64,000 nt of DNA, from positions 255,355 to 319,354 of the forward strand of contig JADFDG010000001.1 of assembly GCA_018262975.1 (NCBI GenBank). The letters are read 5' to 3'. The DNA is from Gammaproteobacteria bacterium. Lineage in GTDB: Bacteria > Pseudomonadota > Gammaproteobacteria > Pseudomonadales > JADFDG01. Of this stretch, positions 9,230 through 21,732 are shown piece after piece; position 1 is the stretch's first letter; every line of letters begins with the position of its first letter. The notes under the pieces are model-generated. The model was not told where the DNA came from and ran no database searches. It saw only the letters and a program-made list of their open reading frames with translations. Position numbers and translations under genes: made by a program.

Positions 9230-9260
9230 ACAAAAAAGGGCCCTCGCGGGCCCTTTCTCG
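9230..9260. terminator. intrinsic terminator between desaturase and SCP2 genes (bidirectional)
   Basis: AAAGGGCCC and GGGCCCTTT form a 9-bp stem with a TCGC loop (9235-9256). A run of A lies on the left and T-rich sequence on the right, so it can stop transcription from both converging genes. Confidence 0.85.
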
Positions 9261-9280
9261 TTATCGCGCCGCAGCGTCGA

Positions 9281-9670
9281 TCAGGCAGTGATGGCCTTGA
9301 TCTTGGCCTGCAGTTCTTTCTGCTTGGCGGACGGCTGAACGGTGTTCATGACCATCAGGCGGCTCATGTCGCCTTCGATCTTGATCTGGCCGCTCATGAA
9401 GCCCTGCATGCCGGCGGACTGGTCGTTGTCGATGAAGATGCGGTGGGCCAGGTCGACCGGGATCGTCATCTTGGTCGGGGCGGAAGCGTGGTGGCCACGC
9501 TCGAACTTGCCACCGACAACGGCCATGTTCTTGTCGCCTTCGTCGGTACCGGTAACGGTGACGTTCAGGACGAGGTCGTGAAGGGCAGCCGGGGCCTCGA
9601 GGTCGCCAGCGGCGGCGATCAGGGCGTCGACTTCGTTGAACCAGGCGTCGGTCATGAACTTGGCGGCCAT
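9281..9670 (-). CDS. SCP2 sterol-carrier-domain protein
   Basis: A 129-residue protein made of a single SCP2-like lipid-binding domain. The C-terminal part shows the usual pattern: a beta strand (MTIPVDLAHRIFI), then MQGFMSGQIKIEGDMSRLM and a final helix rich in Lys. The ATG at 9670 has a good AGGAGA ribosome site; a longer frame upstream has none. Such small SCP2 proteins bind acyl-CoA or other lipids non-specifically. It is transcribed alone, convergent with the desaturase, which is suggestive of a lipid role but not proof. Confidence 0.82.
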   Translation of the reverse strand: MAAKFMTDAWFNEVDALIAAAGDLEAPAALHDLVLNVTVTGTDEGDKNMAVVGGKFERGHHASAPTKMTIPVDLAHRIFIDNDQSAGMQGFMSGQIKIEGDMSRLMVMNTVQPSAKQKELQAKIKAITA

Positions 9671-9832
9671 GGGAATCTCTCCTGCATTGGATTGGGTTTT
9701 GGCTTCTCCCGGAGCGCCCGGCGTGTTCAAACGGGCGTTCGAGCGAGCCCCAAACCTACTGACGCCCCCTCCCCTTGGCAATAGCTTTTTCGTCCACCGA
9801 CAGGCCACTTCCGGTCAATGTGGCCAGCCGGC

Positions 9833-9870
9833 CATAAAAAAGGCGGGGCCATTGCCAGCCCCGCCTTTCA
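9833..9870 (-). terminator. intrinsic terminator of the glnK-amtB operon
   Basis: On the minus strand an 11-bp stem (AAAGGCGGGGC pairing with GCCCCGCCTTT, 9839-9868) is followed by a run of T. It lies 26 bases after the amtB stop codon. Confidence 0.88.
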
Positions 9871-9895
9871 GGAGTACCCCCGCCGGGGTACGCAG

Positions 9896-11206
9896 TCAGC
9901 GGATGTCGTAACCGCGCTCGTCGTGCAGCACCAGATCGAGGCCCTCGGTTTCCTCGTCGCTGCTCACGCGCAACGGCGTCACCAGGCCGACCAGTTTCAG
10001 CAATACCCAGGTCACCGCCGCGGTGTAAAGGCCGGTGGCAACGATGCCCAGCAACTGCACGCCTACCTGGCTGCCCATGGTCACGCCCTCGGCATAGCCC
10101 TGGCCACTGAACACGCCCAGCGCGTCGGACGCAAAGATGCCGGCGAGGAAGGTGCCGAGGATCCCGCCCACGCCGTGCACCGGGAACACGTCCAGCGAAT
10201 CGTCGATCTTCAGCTTGCGCTTGATGGCCATGGTGGCGAAGAAGCACACCACGCCCGCGCTGAGGCCGATCACCAGCGCGCCGCCCGGGCCCACGTAGCC
10301 GGATGCCGGGGTGATGGTGCCGAGGCCCGCCACCATGCCGGTGATGATGCCCAGCGCGCTGGGCTTGCCGTGGCGGATCCACTCGATGCACATCCAGGCG
10401 AAGGCACCGGCCGCCGCGGAGATGTGCGTGGACAATGCCGCCATGGCGGCATTGCCGTCGGCAGCCAGTGCCGAACCGGCGTTGAAGCCGAACCAGCCGA
10501 CCCACAGCAGGCCCGCGCCAGTGGCGGCCATGGTGAGGTTGTGCGGCATCATCGGCTGCTGCGGGAAGCCCTTGCGCGGGCCCAGCACCAGCGCCGCCAC
10601 CAGCGCGGCCACGCCGGCGGTGATATGCACCACGGTACCGCCGGCGAAATCCAGCAGGCCCTCCTTGAACAGCCAGCCATCGCTGTGCCACACCCAGTGG
10701 GTGATCGGCGCGTACACCGCCAGCAGCCACACCGCGCTGAACAGCAGCATGGCACCGAAGCGCATGCGCTCGGCATAGGCGCCGCAGATCAGCGCCGGGG
10801 TGATCACCGCGAAGGTCATCTGGAACATCGCGAACAGCGACTCGGGCACCATCACGTCGGCCGACAGCGTCGCGGTCAGGGTGTTCTCGAACACCTGCGC
10901 CAGCATGACGTTGCCGAAGCCGCCGATGAACCCGTTGCCACCGGCACCAAACGCCATGGTGTAGCCCACCACCAGCCACAGCAACGACGCCACGCAGGCA
11001 ATCGCGAAGCACTGCATCAGCACCGACAGCACGTTCTTGCTGCGCACCAGCCCGGCGTAGAACAGCGCCAGGCCTGGCAGCGTCATCATCAGTACCAGCG
11101 CGGTGGCGGTCAGCAGCCAGGCACTGGCACCGGGGTCGATACCCTCGGCGGCAAAGGCGCCTGCCGGCAGCAGGCCAAGCGAGAGCAGGGAAAGCAATTT
11201 GTTCAT
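9896..11206 (-). CDS. amtB: ammonium transporter AmtB
   Basis: A 436-residue ammonium channel of the Amt/Rh family. A signal peptide (LLSLLSLGLLPAGAFAAEG) precedes eleven membrane helices. The two pore histidines can be placed in GGTVVHITAGV and FPVHGVGGILGT. The C-terminal cytoplasmic tail ends LHDERGYDIR, the part that contacts the PII protein. It passes ammonium across the inner membrane when nitrogen is scarce, and GlnK plugs it when nitrogen is plentiful. The gene follows glnK by 10 bases, the standard order, so the two are co-expressed. Confidence 0.96.
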   Translation of the reverse strand: MNKLLSLLSLGLLPAGAFAAEGIDPGASAWLLTATALVLMMTLPGLALFYAGLVRSKNVLSVLMQCFAIACVASLLWLVVGYTMAFGAGGNGFIGGFGNVMLAQVFENTLTATLSADVMVPESLFAMFQMTFAVITPALICGAYAERMRFGAMLLFSAVWLLAVYAPITHWVWHSDGWLFKEGLLDFAGGTVVHITAGVAALVAALVLGPRKGFPQQPMMPHNLTMAATGAGLLWVGWFGFNAGSALAADGNAAMAALSTHISAAAGAFAWMCIEWIRHGKPSALGIITGMVAGLGTITPASGYVGPGGALVIGLSAGVVCFFATMAIKRKLKIDDSLDVFPVHGVGGILGTFLAGIFASDALGVFSGQGYAEGVTMGSQVGVQLLGIVATGLYTAAVTWVLLKLVGLVTPLRVSSDEETEGLDLVLHDERGYDIR

Positions 11207-11216
11207 GGCGGCCCCC

Positions 11217-14992
<3,776 letters not shown>

Positions 14993-15008
14993 GGCTGTGT
15001 CCCTCCGC

Positions 15009-16364
15009 TCAGAAGCGCCAGGTCGAGCCCAGGCGAACCTGGACACGATCATAGTCATACAATGCGTTGTCGGCCGAGTCGTTGTTGGCATACGACAGGT
15101 CCGCATTCACTTGCCAGTCACGCTCGAGTTGCCACTGCCAGCCACAGGAAACGTCGGCGAGCATGTCCTCGCGCTCGAAACCGAGCACCGGCTGGTCGTC
15201 CTGGTATTGCGAGTACTGCGCGCCGATGCCGCCGTACAGCAGGTGGCTGGCGTTCAGCGAGTAGCGCAGGGTCGCGCGCAGCGCCACGTAGTCACGGCCG
15301 TTGTATTTGAAATCGGCATCCTCGGCCACATCGGTACCCAGGTGCAGGCTGGTGCTGACGCGCAGCGGCATGGACGCCGCGGCCCAGTTATACGACCCGC
15401 CGGCCAGCAACTGGTTGGTGTTGCGGTCATCCTGCGAGGGGTAATGCATGTGGCCGCCCTGGCCGAACCAGGTAAGCGAGGTATGCGAACTCAGCGCGCG
15501 GTTGTATTCAAGGCCGAGGGTCATCACGTAACGGTCGTCGTTGACCGGGCCCACGCTCTCGCCCTCGACCCACAGCGCCTGCAGGCCCACCGGGATGCGC
15601 CAGGTCGCGGCACCGCGACGCAGCATCCAGCCGGCGTTCAGGCCCATTTGCGAGTAGTCGAAGTTGCCGCCGGAAAATACCTCGTCGTTGTCACGACGCT
15701 GCGCGCTCAGGTTGAGGAACTGGATGGTGCGCTGGCTGACCGGCCGTACCACCTCGAGGGTACCGCGTGCATCGACAAATCCGGCATCGGTTTCCAGCGA
15801 TACCGGGTTGAGGGTAACCGGCAGCGGGCCGAGATCGTGCTCGACCGTGGCGGTAGAACCGTTGATGTTCGAGTCATAGCCGCCCGCCAGGGTCAGGCTG
15901 CCGCGCACCTGCGTCTTCTGCTGGCTGTCCCGCGCCTCGATGGCCCCCAGGTAGGTACGGATGCGCGCCTGCACGGCGTCCGGCGGCGTGCTCGCCAGCA
16001 CTTCTTCGAACAGGCGGCGCGCCTGCTGCGTGTTGCCGAACTGGAAGTAACTGTCGGCCAGTTCGAGCTTGGCGCGCGGGTTGTCCGGTTGCTGGGCAAC
16101 CACGCGCTCGAAGGCGAACACCGCCTGCTGCTTGTGGCCGGCGGCCTTGGCCGCGAGGCCATACCAGAAGTCGAACTCGGCGTCGCCGGCATTGTCCGGC
16201 TCCATGCGCTGGGCCATCGCCCAGGCATCGGCGGCGCTGTTGGCGTCCACCAGTGCGCGCAGTTCATCGACGCTGTCGGCCAGCGCCAACGGCGCGGCAA
16301 CTGCGAGCGGAATGGCAACAAGGGACAAACGGAGGGCGTGACGGAGGAAAGGCAGGCCTGGCAT
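15009..16364 (-). CDS. TPR-DUF560 outer-membrane protein, Slam-like (type XI secretion) transporter
   Basis: A 451-residue protein with a signal peptide (LSLVAIPLAVAAPLALA). It has a TPR region at about 30-170 (AVFAFERVVAQQPDNPRAKLELADSYFQFG, given here only to show the TPR spacing). A C-terminal beta-barrel follows, opening with GGYDSNIN and ending in aromatic WRF. The GYDSNIN start and the TPR-plus-barrel layout are those of Slam / DUF560 proteins, which move lipoproteins or soluble proteins across the outer membrane. Start choice: the ATG at 16364 follows a candidate TATAAT; an ATG at 16391 lies too close to that box. It is the first gene of a two-gene operon with the FecR-repeat protein. 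Confidence 0.7.
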   Translation of the reverse strand: MPGLPFLRHALRLSLVAIPLAVAAPLALADSVDELRALVDANSAADAWAMAQRMEPDNAGDAEFDFWYGLAAKAAGHKQQAVFAFERVVAQQPDNPRAKLELADSYFQFGNTQQARRLFEEVLASTPPDAVQARIRTYLGAIEARDSQQKTQVRGSLTLAGGYDSNINGSTATVEHDLGPLPVTLNPVSLETDAGFVDARGTLEVVRPVSQRTIQFLNLSAQRRDNDEVFSGGNFDYSQMGLNAGWMLRRGAATWRIPVGLQALWVEGESVGPVNDDRYVMTLGLEYNRALSSHTSLTWFGQGGHMHYPSQDDRNTNQLLAGGSYNWAAASMPLRVSTSLHLGTDVAEDADFKYNGRDYVALRATLRYSLNASHLLYGGIGAQYSQYQDDQPVLGFEREDMLADVSCGWQWQLERDWQVNADLSYANNDSADNALYDYDRVQVRLGSTWRF

Positions 16365-16401
16365 GCGAGATCCCTGCAGGTACGAGTCCATGGGTGCGCT
16401 G

Positions 16402-16407
16402 ATTATA
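16402..16407 (-). promoter_or_regulatory. candidate -10 box of the Slam-like operon
   Basis: A perfect TATAAT on the minus strand, 38 bases before the chosen ATG. No good -35 hexamer is seen 16-18 bases upstream, so an activator may be needed. By-eye call. Confidence 0.35.
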
Positions 16408-16476
16408 GCCTGCCGATCAGTGAACTCCGCGTGAATTGTCACCCATCGTGCCGACTGATACTGACATCAGGGCACC

Positions 16477-17343
16477 TCAGTACAGGAAACTGGCCAGCCG
16501 GCGCCGGTAGCGGGCGGTCAGCGGGTCGTCGCGCCCGAGCAGGTCGAAGACGTCAAGCAGGGTCTTGCGGGCGGCGTCCTCACCGTACTGGCGGTCGGCA
16601 CGGAAGATTTCCAGCAGCAGTTCCAGCGCCTCCTCGATGCGATTGGCGGTGACCAGGCGCAGGGCGTAATGGAAGCGCGGCTCGGTCTCGCTGCCGCGCG
16701 CCGCCACCTCGAGCTCGCGCAGCGACGGCAGGCCGGCGGTGCGGCGCGCGAAGGCCAGCAGCGCGCGCGGCCGCTTGAGTTCAGCGGCCGTGGCCGGACC
16801 TGCCGCCAGCACGACCTCGGCCTCATCGAGCGCACCTTCCTGGAGCAGGATGTCGACCAGCAGGGCCCGCGAGCGATGGTCATCCTTGTCGGCCTCCAGC
16901 TGGGCACGCAACGCCGCGACCGCATCCTCGATACGACCATCCTGCAGCGCGGCCAGCACCTGGTCGTGGAAACCGGCGGCCGGCTCCTCTTCCACGGCCG
17001 CGCCAAGAAACGGCTCCAGCAACTTGCGGATGGCGGCCTCCGGGTGGGCACCCACCAGTTCGCCGGCCAGTTGCCCCTGGAAAACCACCTTGAGCGTCGG
17101 CAGGCCACGCACGCCGAATTGCTGGGTGACCAGCGGCTCGTGGTCCGCATTCACCTTGGCCAGCACGAAGCGGCCCTTCATTTCATGCGCCAGTTTCTCC
17201 AGCACCGGGCCGATCTGACGGCAAGGCGCGCACCAGTCCGCCCAGAAGTCCACCAGCACCGGCACCTGGCGCGAGCGCCCAACGACCTCGGCGAAATTGG
17301 CCTCGGTGAGGTCAACGATGTAATCCACGGCGGCGGCATTCAT
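16477..17343 (-). CDS. cnoX: thioredoxin-like co-chaperone (CnoX/YbbN family)
   Basis: A 288-residue protein: an N-terminal thioredoxin fold with the redox motif WCAPC at about residues 36-40, then a long TPR-like helical region. This two-part layout is CnoX (YbbN), a holdase that hands oxidised client proteins to DnaK and GroEL. Unlike the E. coli protein, which lacks the full CxxC, this copy keeps both cysteines and so may also act as an oxidoreductase, as in some other bacteria. The ATG at 17343 precedes the thioredoxin domain directly. It is monocistronic as far as visible. Confidence 0.85.
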   Translation of the reverse strand: MNAAAVDYIVDLTEANFAEVVGRSRQVPVLVDFWADWCAPCRQIGPVLEKLAHEMKGRFVLAKVNADHEPLVTQQFGVRGLPTLKVVFQGQLAGELVGAHPEAAIRKLLEPFLGAAVEEEPAAGFHDQVLAALQDGRIEDAVAALRAQLEADKDDHRSRALLVDILLQEGALDEAEVVLAAGPATAAELKRPRALLAFARRTAGLPSLRELEVAARGSETEPRFHYALRLVTANRIEEALELLLEIFRADRQYGEDAARKTLLDVFDLLGRDDPLTARYRRRLASFLY

Positions 17344-17722
17344 GAGGGGCGGACTCCGGAACAGGGATTTGGCGCGCACTTTAATACATGGGCATGGCGG
17401 CGGGCAGCGCATTGCTCCACGTGTGCGCCAAGTGCCTCTGGCCACATGCGAACTTACCCACAGAATCTGTGGATAACTCTGTTGAGCGATTGTCAGGAAG
17501 AGGGGCTGCCGCCTGCCAGCATGGGTATTTGTACTTATCGGTTATTTTTTAACCAATCAAGCAAGCCTTGCAAATCATGGACTTAGACAATCAGCCTGAA
17601 AAATCAGCGGGTTGGCTTGGATTCTTGAGGTACGGAAGGAAGTTGTCCGACACTGTGCACAAATGCACCGGGACAGGTCGCCACGGCAACCGCCCGCACC
17701 GTCTTGCGGCAGGGGATAAAAA
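17344..17722. other. 379-base gap with DnaA-box-like sites and an AT-rich stretch
   Basis: No gene is supported here. It holds TTACCCACA (17454-17462) and, six bases on and in opposite orientation, a perfect DnaA box TGTGGATAA (17468-17476). An AT-rich patch follows at about 17525-17620, with a small inverted repeat (GGTTA and TAACC around a T run, 17541-17555). The promoter of cnoX must lie at the left end. Confidence 0.5.
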
Positions 17723-18199
17723 TCAGAAGCGCAGGCTGATGCTGGCGCCGAGCTGGGGGACCGGTTCGATGTCGCTCTCGGCGGGAGCACCATCGCCACT
17801 GCCCTCGCCGGCCAGGCCCATGCCGGCGTGCAGGGTCATGCGCAGATGGGTGGTCACCCACTGGTAACCGATCTCGCCGCCGGCACCGAAACGGTTATAG
17901 CCGGCACCGCCATCGATGTCGCCGGCATAAATGCCGCCGAAGTAGGCGCTCTGGTCGAACTTGCCATCCTGGAAACGACGCAGGCCGATGATGGCGGTGA
18001 TGTTCTCCGGCTCGTAGCCGGTGTCGGAGACATAACTGCCCAGCACGACGTAGGCGCTGCCGGGCTTGCCGGTGAGTTCGATGTTCACGCCGGTTAGCCC
18101 GCTGTTGGTGGTCAGCCCGACAAGCAGGTCGGCACGCGCCGCTTGGGTGGACAGCAAGCCCGCGGCCAGGACCGCGGCGGACAGCGCCAGAGCGCGCAT
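17723..18199 (-). CDS. small outer-membrane beta-barrel protein, unknown function
   Basis: A 158-residue protein with a signal peptide (LALSAAVLAAGLLSTQAARA). The mature part has alternating hydrophobic strands, many glycines and a terminal phenylalanine (LGASISLRF), which is the C-terminal signal of outer-membrane barrels. The size suggests a small barrel of eight strands or fewer, loosely like YfaZ or OmpW-like proteins, but I cannot name a family. The ribosome site AAGGAG is strong. The downstream neighbour on the same strand is the DnaA-box gap. Confidence 0.65.
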   Translation of the reverse strand: MRALALSAAVLAAGLLSTQAARADLLVGLTTNSGLTGVNIELTGKPGSAYVVLGSYVSDTGYEPENITAIIGLRRFQDGKFDQSAYFGGIYAGDIDGGAGYNRFGAGGEIGYQWVTTHLRMTLHAGMGLAGEGSGDGAPAESDIEPVPQLGASISLRF

Positions 18200-18293
18200 G
18201 ACTAATCTCCTTGCACCAGACGCGCCGCATGATGCCCAGCGGCCAGCGCGCACTTCTGTACGTTTCTTGTAATCCGGGCAGCGGCGCTCGCGC

Positions 18294-19133
18294 TCAGAAG
18301 CCGAAGCGTTCCGAGAACTTGCGTTTCTTCTTCTTGCGCAGCGACGGCCTGTCGACCGGCATGTCGTCATCCTCGACCGCCGGCCCGGCGACGGGCTCGG
18401 CCGAGCGGGCAGGCGGCTGCACGGGACGCGGGTGCGCAGCGGCCGGGGGGGCGGCAGACACGGCAGTCCCAGCCGCCGCCGTCGCCGCCGCAGGGGCAGT
18501 GACGGGCGCAACGGCCGGGGCAACGCTGGCCGGCGTCGCGCGTACCGCGGTGCGCGCGGGAACGGATGCCGGCGGCTTGAAGGGCGACAGTTGCCGCCGC
18601 AGCATCAGCGAGGTCGGCTCGCGCGGCGGTGGCAGGGCACGGGAATAGTTATACGGCGGGTCGACCGGCACGCGCGCACCGCGCGGCGTCGAGGCCAGGT
18701 ACTGCAGGTCGGACGGGACGACCTCCGGTGCCGGCTCCACCTGGGCGACCAGCCCGCTGGGGCGCTCACCGCGCACCCGCGCGATGCCGGCCATCGGCGC
18801 GTCGTAGAAGGCGTTCTTCAGCACCCAGGGAATGGCGCCACCCACGTGGTAGCCGATTTCCGCGCCAGCCGTACCGGTCACTGCGGCAGGCGCCACGGCG
18901 TAACCCAAGGGGTCGTCGGCGGCCAGACCGATCGGGGCCGCCACGAGGGAGACCGGCAGCGCGACCAGCGCGCCCACGGTCAAACCCAGGTAACCCACGG
19001 CCAGTGCCGGGTACCTGACGAAGCCGCCTTCTTTTGCGAGATAGGGGGGGACCTGGTCAAGGGTCCGCGCCTGGGCGGTGCCCATGGCGAGGAAAAGGAC
19101 CATGACCACCGTCGCTGCCCTGCGCATGTGCAT
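18294..19133 (-). CDS. exported Ala/Pro-rich protein with basic C terminus, unknown function
   Basis: About 279 residues. It has a signal peptide (ATVVMVLFLAMGTAQA), a hydrophobic glycine-rich middle (VGYLGLTVGALVALPVSLVAAPIG), then about 90 residues of low-complexity Ala/Pro/Val. It ends with a strongly basic tail (RKKKKRKFSERFGF). No family is recognised. The start is uncertain: ATG at 19133, ATG at 19127 or GTG at 19142, none with a good ribosome site. The Ala/Pro part could span the periplasm or the wall, and the basic end could contact peptidoglycan or nucleic acid; that is speculation. Confidence 0.55.
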   Translation of the reverse strand: MHMRRAATVVMVLFLAMGTAQARTLDQVPPYLAKEGGFVRYPALAVGYLGLTVGALVALPVSLVAAPIGLAADDPLGYAVAPAAVTGTAGAEIGYHVGGAIPWVLKNAFYDAPMAGIARVRGERPSGLVAQVEPAPEVVPSDLQYLASTPRGARVPVDPPYNYSRALPPPREPTSLMLRRQLSPFKPPASVPARTAVRATPASVAPAVAPVTAPAAATAAAGTAVSAAPPAAAHPRPVQPPARSAEPVAGPAVEDDDMPVDRPSLRKKKKRKFSERFGF

Positions 19134-19237
19134 GAGGGTCACGCTGTTGTTGTTATCGGTGTGACAGTCTGGGAGTTTTAAAGCAAAGCGACCCGCCCGG
19201 CAACCGTCGGGCAGACCCGCTGACCGGTGCCCCGGCC

Positions 19238-19474
19238 TCAGAGCGGTACTTCGTCGACCGAATCGGCGGCGGTATCAATGCTGGCGTCGACCTTCTCCAG
19301 GGTGGCATCGGCCGAGTTGCCGACCACCGGGACGATGGAGACCACGGCGCCGGTGACCGCCACCGCCGAACCGACCACCCGCATGGGGACACTCACCAGC
19401 TTGGTCAGGAAGCAGCCGCTCAGCAACGAGGCCAGCAGGGCGAGCACGGCAGCACGGGCGAGAATATTGCGCAT
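19238..19474 (-). CDS. small lipoprotein (DUF6726-like) next to purC
   Basis: A 78-residue lipoprotein with signal and lipobox LLSGC, a hydrophobic glycine/valine middle (VVGSAVAVTGAVVSIVPVVG) and an acidic end (DTAADSVDEVPL). The start at 19474 has GGAGA upstream; the frame extends into purC but without a start signal. Short lipoproteins of this kind sit beside purC in pseudomonads, where they have no known function. It follows purC by 70 bases on the same strand. Confidence 0.7.
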   Translation of the reverse strand: MRNILARAAVLALLASLLSGCFLTKLVSVPMRVVGSAVAVTGAVVSIVPVVGNSADATLEKVDASIDTAADSVDEVPL

Positions 19475-19544
19475 GGGGATCTCCGGGTCAGTCCTTGTAC
19501 GGGAAGGCAGCCTGTCGGACGCTATTGAAACCGCGGGCGACCGC

Positions 19545-20258
19545 TCAGTCAAACCGGATGCCCAGGCGCCGCCCGACTTCCTCGTAGGTCTCGATGACAT
19601 CACCGAGGTCCTGGCGGAAGCGGTCCTTGTCCATCTTCTTGCGGGTGGCCTTGTCCCAGATGCGGCAGCCGTCCGGGGAGAACTCGTCGCCAAGCAACAG
19701 TTCGCCCTCGAAAGTGCCGAACTCCAACTTGTAGTCCACCAGCATCATGCCGGCGTCGTCGAACAGTTTTTTCAGCACGTCGTTGACGCGGTAGGTCAGC
19801 GCTTTCATCTCGTCCAGCTGCGCCTGCGTGGCCCAGCCGAAGGCCAGCGCGTGCGATTCGTTGACCATGGGGTCGCCGAGCTTGTCGCTCTTCAGGAACA
19901 ACTCGAAGGTGGGCGGGTTGACCGCCAGGCCTTCCTCGAGCCCGTAGCGACGACAGATCGAGCCGGCGCTGTAATTGCGCACCACGCACTCCAGCGGGAC
20001 CATGTCCAGCTTCTTCACCAGCGACTCGGTGTCATTGAGCAGTTGCTCGAAATGGGTGGGAATGCCAGCCGCCTGCAACTTCTGCATGACGAACGCGTTG
20101 AACTTGTTGTTCACCATGCCCTTGCGATCGAGCTGCGCGAGCTTCTTGCCGTCAAAGGCGGAGGTGTCGTTGCGGTAAACCATGACCACCCGCTTCGGGT
20201 CGTCGGTGGCAAAGACGCTCTTGGCCTTGCCCGCGTAGAGTTGCTCGCGCTTTTCCAT
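19545..20258 (-). CDS. purC: phosphoribosylaminoimidazole-succinocarboxamide synthase (SAICAR synthetase)
   Basis: A 237-residue enzyme, the same length as E. coli PurC. It joins aspartate to CAIR using ATP in purine synthesis. Conserved blocks are visible along the whole protein: [59 protein letters not shown] and [13 protein letters not shown]. Two ATGs lie six bases apart; the inner one at 20258 keeps GGAG at the right distance and gives the family N terminus [11 protein letters not shown]. It is the last enzyme gene of the dapA-bamC-MBL-purC run and is probably translated by coupling to the gene before it. Confidence 0.96.
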   Translation of the reverse strand: MEKREQLYAGKAKSVFATDDPKRVVMVYRNDTSAFDGKKLAQLDRKGMVNNKFNAFVMQKLQAAGIPTHFEQLLNDTESLVKKLDMVPLECVVRNYSAGSICRRYGLEEGLAVNPPTFELFLKSDKLGDPMVNESHALAFGWATQAQLDEMKALTYRVNDVLKKLFDDAGMMLVDYKLEFGTFEGELLLGDEFSPDGCRIWDKATRKKMDKDRFRQDLGDVIETYEEVGRRLGIRFD

Positions 20259-20260
20259 AG

Positions 20261-21100
20261 TCATGCTCCGCTGTCACCCGCGATGCGGGCCTGTGTTGGA
20301 TGTACCGGCAGCCAGTCGTGCCCGTCGGCCTGGCTGGCTGCCACGACCTGCTCCTCGGGCCAGCCCAGCGCGGCGGCGGCCGCGCGCCGTGCCAGGTGCT
20401 CGAGGTTATTCTTCTCGCTCAGGTGCGCGACCACCAGCGTCCGGAGCCGCTGCCGGTCGACCTGGGCCAGCAACTGCGCCGCCTGCGTATTGCTGAGGTG
20501 GCCGAACTCCCCGCCCACGCGTGCCTTCAGCGACGGCGGATACGGCCCGCTGGCCAGCATGTCCACGTCGTGGTTGCATTCCAGCAACAACGCATCGCAG
20601 CGCGCGTAGGCCTCGACAATCTGCGGGGTCAGGCTGCCGGTGTCCGTCAACACCCCGAGGCACGCACCGCCGGCCTCGAACAGGTACTGGCAGGGTTCCT
20701 GCGCATCGTGCGGCACGCGCACCGGAGTGACCTGGATGCCGCCGACCCGGAAGCCGATGCCGCGCACCACCCGCCGGCAATCGACCGACAGGCCCTCGAA
20801 ATGGCCACGCGCACTCATCGCCCGGTGGGTGCCGGCGGTGAGGAACACCGGCACGTCGTGGCGCGCGGCGAAACCGGCCACGCCGTTGGCGTGGTCGCTG
20901 TGCTCGTGGGTCACCAGGATCGCCGCCAGTGACCCGGGCTCGACGCCGCGCGTCGCCAGCCGGCGCGTGGCCTCGCGCACGCTGAAACCATTGTCGACCA
21001 GCAATCGCGTACTGCCGGCCTCCACCAGCAAGGCGTTGCCGCGGCTACCACTGCCCAGCGAGGAAAAACGCAGCGTGGGGGACTGCCGCAGCGCGTTCAC
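20261..21100 (-). CDS. MBL-fold metallohydrolase (YycJ/WalJ-like)
   Basis: A 279-residue metallo-beta-lactamase-fold protein. The metal motif THEHSDH is at about residues 64-70, with further ligands in PHDAQE and in LTDTG. The closest named relatives are the YycJ/WalJ proteins, proposed exonucleases or phosphodiesterases. The gene lies between bamC and purC, its usual place in pseudomonads, and overlaps the end of bamC by four bases (ATGA-type). Substrate is unknown. Confidence 0.82.
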   Translation of the reverse strand: MNALRQSPTLRFSSLGSGSRGNALLVEAGSTRLLVDNGFSVREATRRLATRGVEPGSLAAILVTHEHSDHANGVAGFAARHDVPVFLTAGTHRAMSARGHFEGLSVDCRRVVRGIGFRVGGIQVTPVRVPHDAQEPCQYLFEAGGACLGVLTDTGSLTPQIVEAYARCDALLLECNHDVDMLASGPYPPSLKARVGGEFGHLSNTQAAQLLAQVDRQRLRTLVVAHLSEKNNLEHLARRAAAAALGWPEEQVVAASQADGHDWLPVHPTQARIAGDSGA

Positions 21101-21732
21101 CGGGTGAGGCCGTCCCGCAACCGGCCCATCAGCACGGCCGCCAGTTCCCGCGGGGCCATGGCGTTCTCATCGACCTGCAGGGCGACCTGGATGCCGTTGG
21201 CGGTGTAGTTGAGCTTGAGTTGCCAGGGCTGGTCGGCGGCATTGCGTTTGCCGTCCACCTGCACGAAATAGACACCGCGGCCGCGATCGAGGTCGTCGAC
21301 CTTGACGCCGTCCAGGCGCGGCAGCGCATCGCCGACCGCTTGCCAGGCACGATCGAACGCCACGCCGAGCATCAGCACCGGGTAGCCGTTGCCATCGGCG
21401 GTCAGTTCCACGCGATCGGCCGGCAGCGCGCCGGCCTTGCCAGTTGCCGGTGCAGACGAGGCGTCCGCCGACGGCGCCGCCGCCACCAACAGTTGCGGCG
21501 GCGGCGGAATCTCGACCTCGGGCTTCTCGCCGGCCACCAGTTGCCGGCGCTGCTCGACTTCCGGCACCGGGTACAGTTCGCGCGCGGGGATGGGCGTGAT
21601 GCCCTCCGGGTAAACCAGCGGCTTGCCCGTCTCGGCGCGCAGGTAGTCGTAACCCCGGTCGCGGAACAGGCCGTGCTCGCCGCAGCCGGCCAGCGCCAGG
21701 GCCAGGCCCAGCAGGGCAATGCGCCGCATCAT
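21097..21732 (-). CDS. bamC: outer-membrane assembly lipoprotein BamC
   Basis: A 211-residue lipoprotein with signal and lipobox ALAGC. The mature N terminus [22 protein letters not shown] is the unstructured BamC lasso that wraps BamD, and PLVYPEGI follows as in BamC relatives. The rest holds one helix-grip domain ([21 protein letters not shown] and VYFVQVDG), whereas E. coli BamC has two, so this is a shorter form common in non-enteric bacteria. The ATG overlaps the dapA stop (ATGA), so translation is coupled. Gene order supports the name. Confidence 0.8.
   Translation of the reverse strand: MMRRIALLGLALALAGCGEHGLFRDRGYDYLRAETGKPLVYPEGITPIPARELYPVPEVEQRRQLVAGEKPEVEIPPPPQLLVAAAPSADASSAPATGKAGALPADRVELTADGNGYPVLMLGVAFDRAWQAVGDALPRLDGVKVDDLDRGRGVYFVQVDGKRNAADQPWQLKLNYTANGIQVALQVDENAMAPRELAAVLMGRLRDGLTR

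Noticed and set aside
17454..17620. The DnaA-box region as the chromosomal origin
   Set aside because: Only two boxes, no dnaA, gyrB or parAB nearby. Kept as a finding of lower weight.
17568..17867. Small frames in the gap after the cnoX promoter
   Set aside because: No ribosome site or recognisable sequence, and they overlap the end of the barrel gene in antisense.
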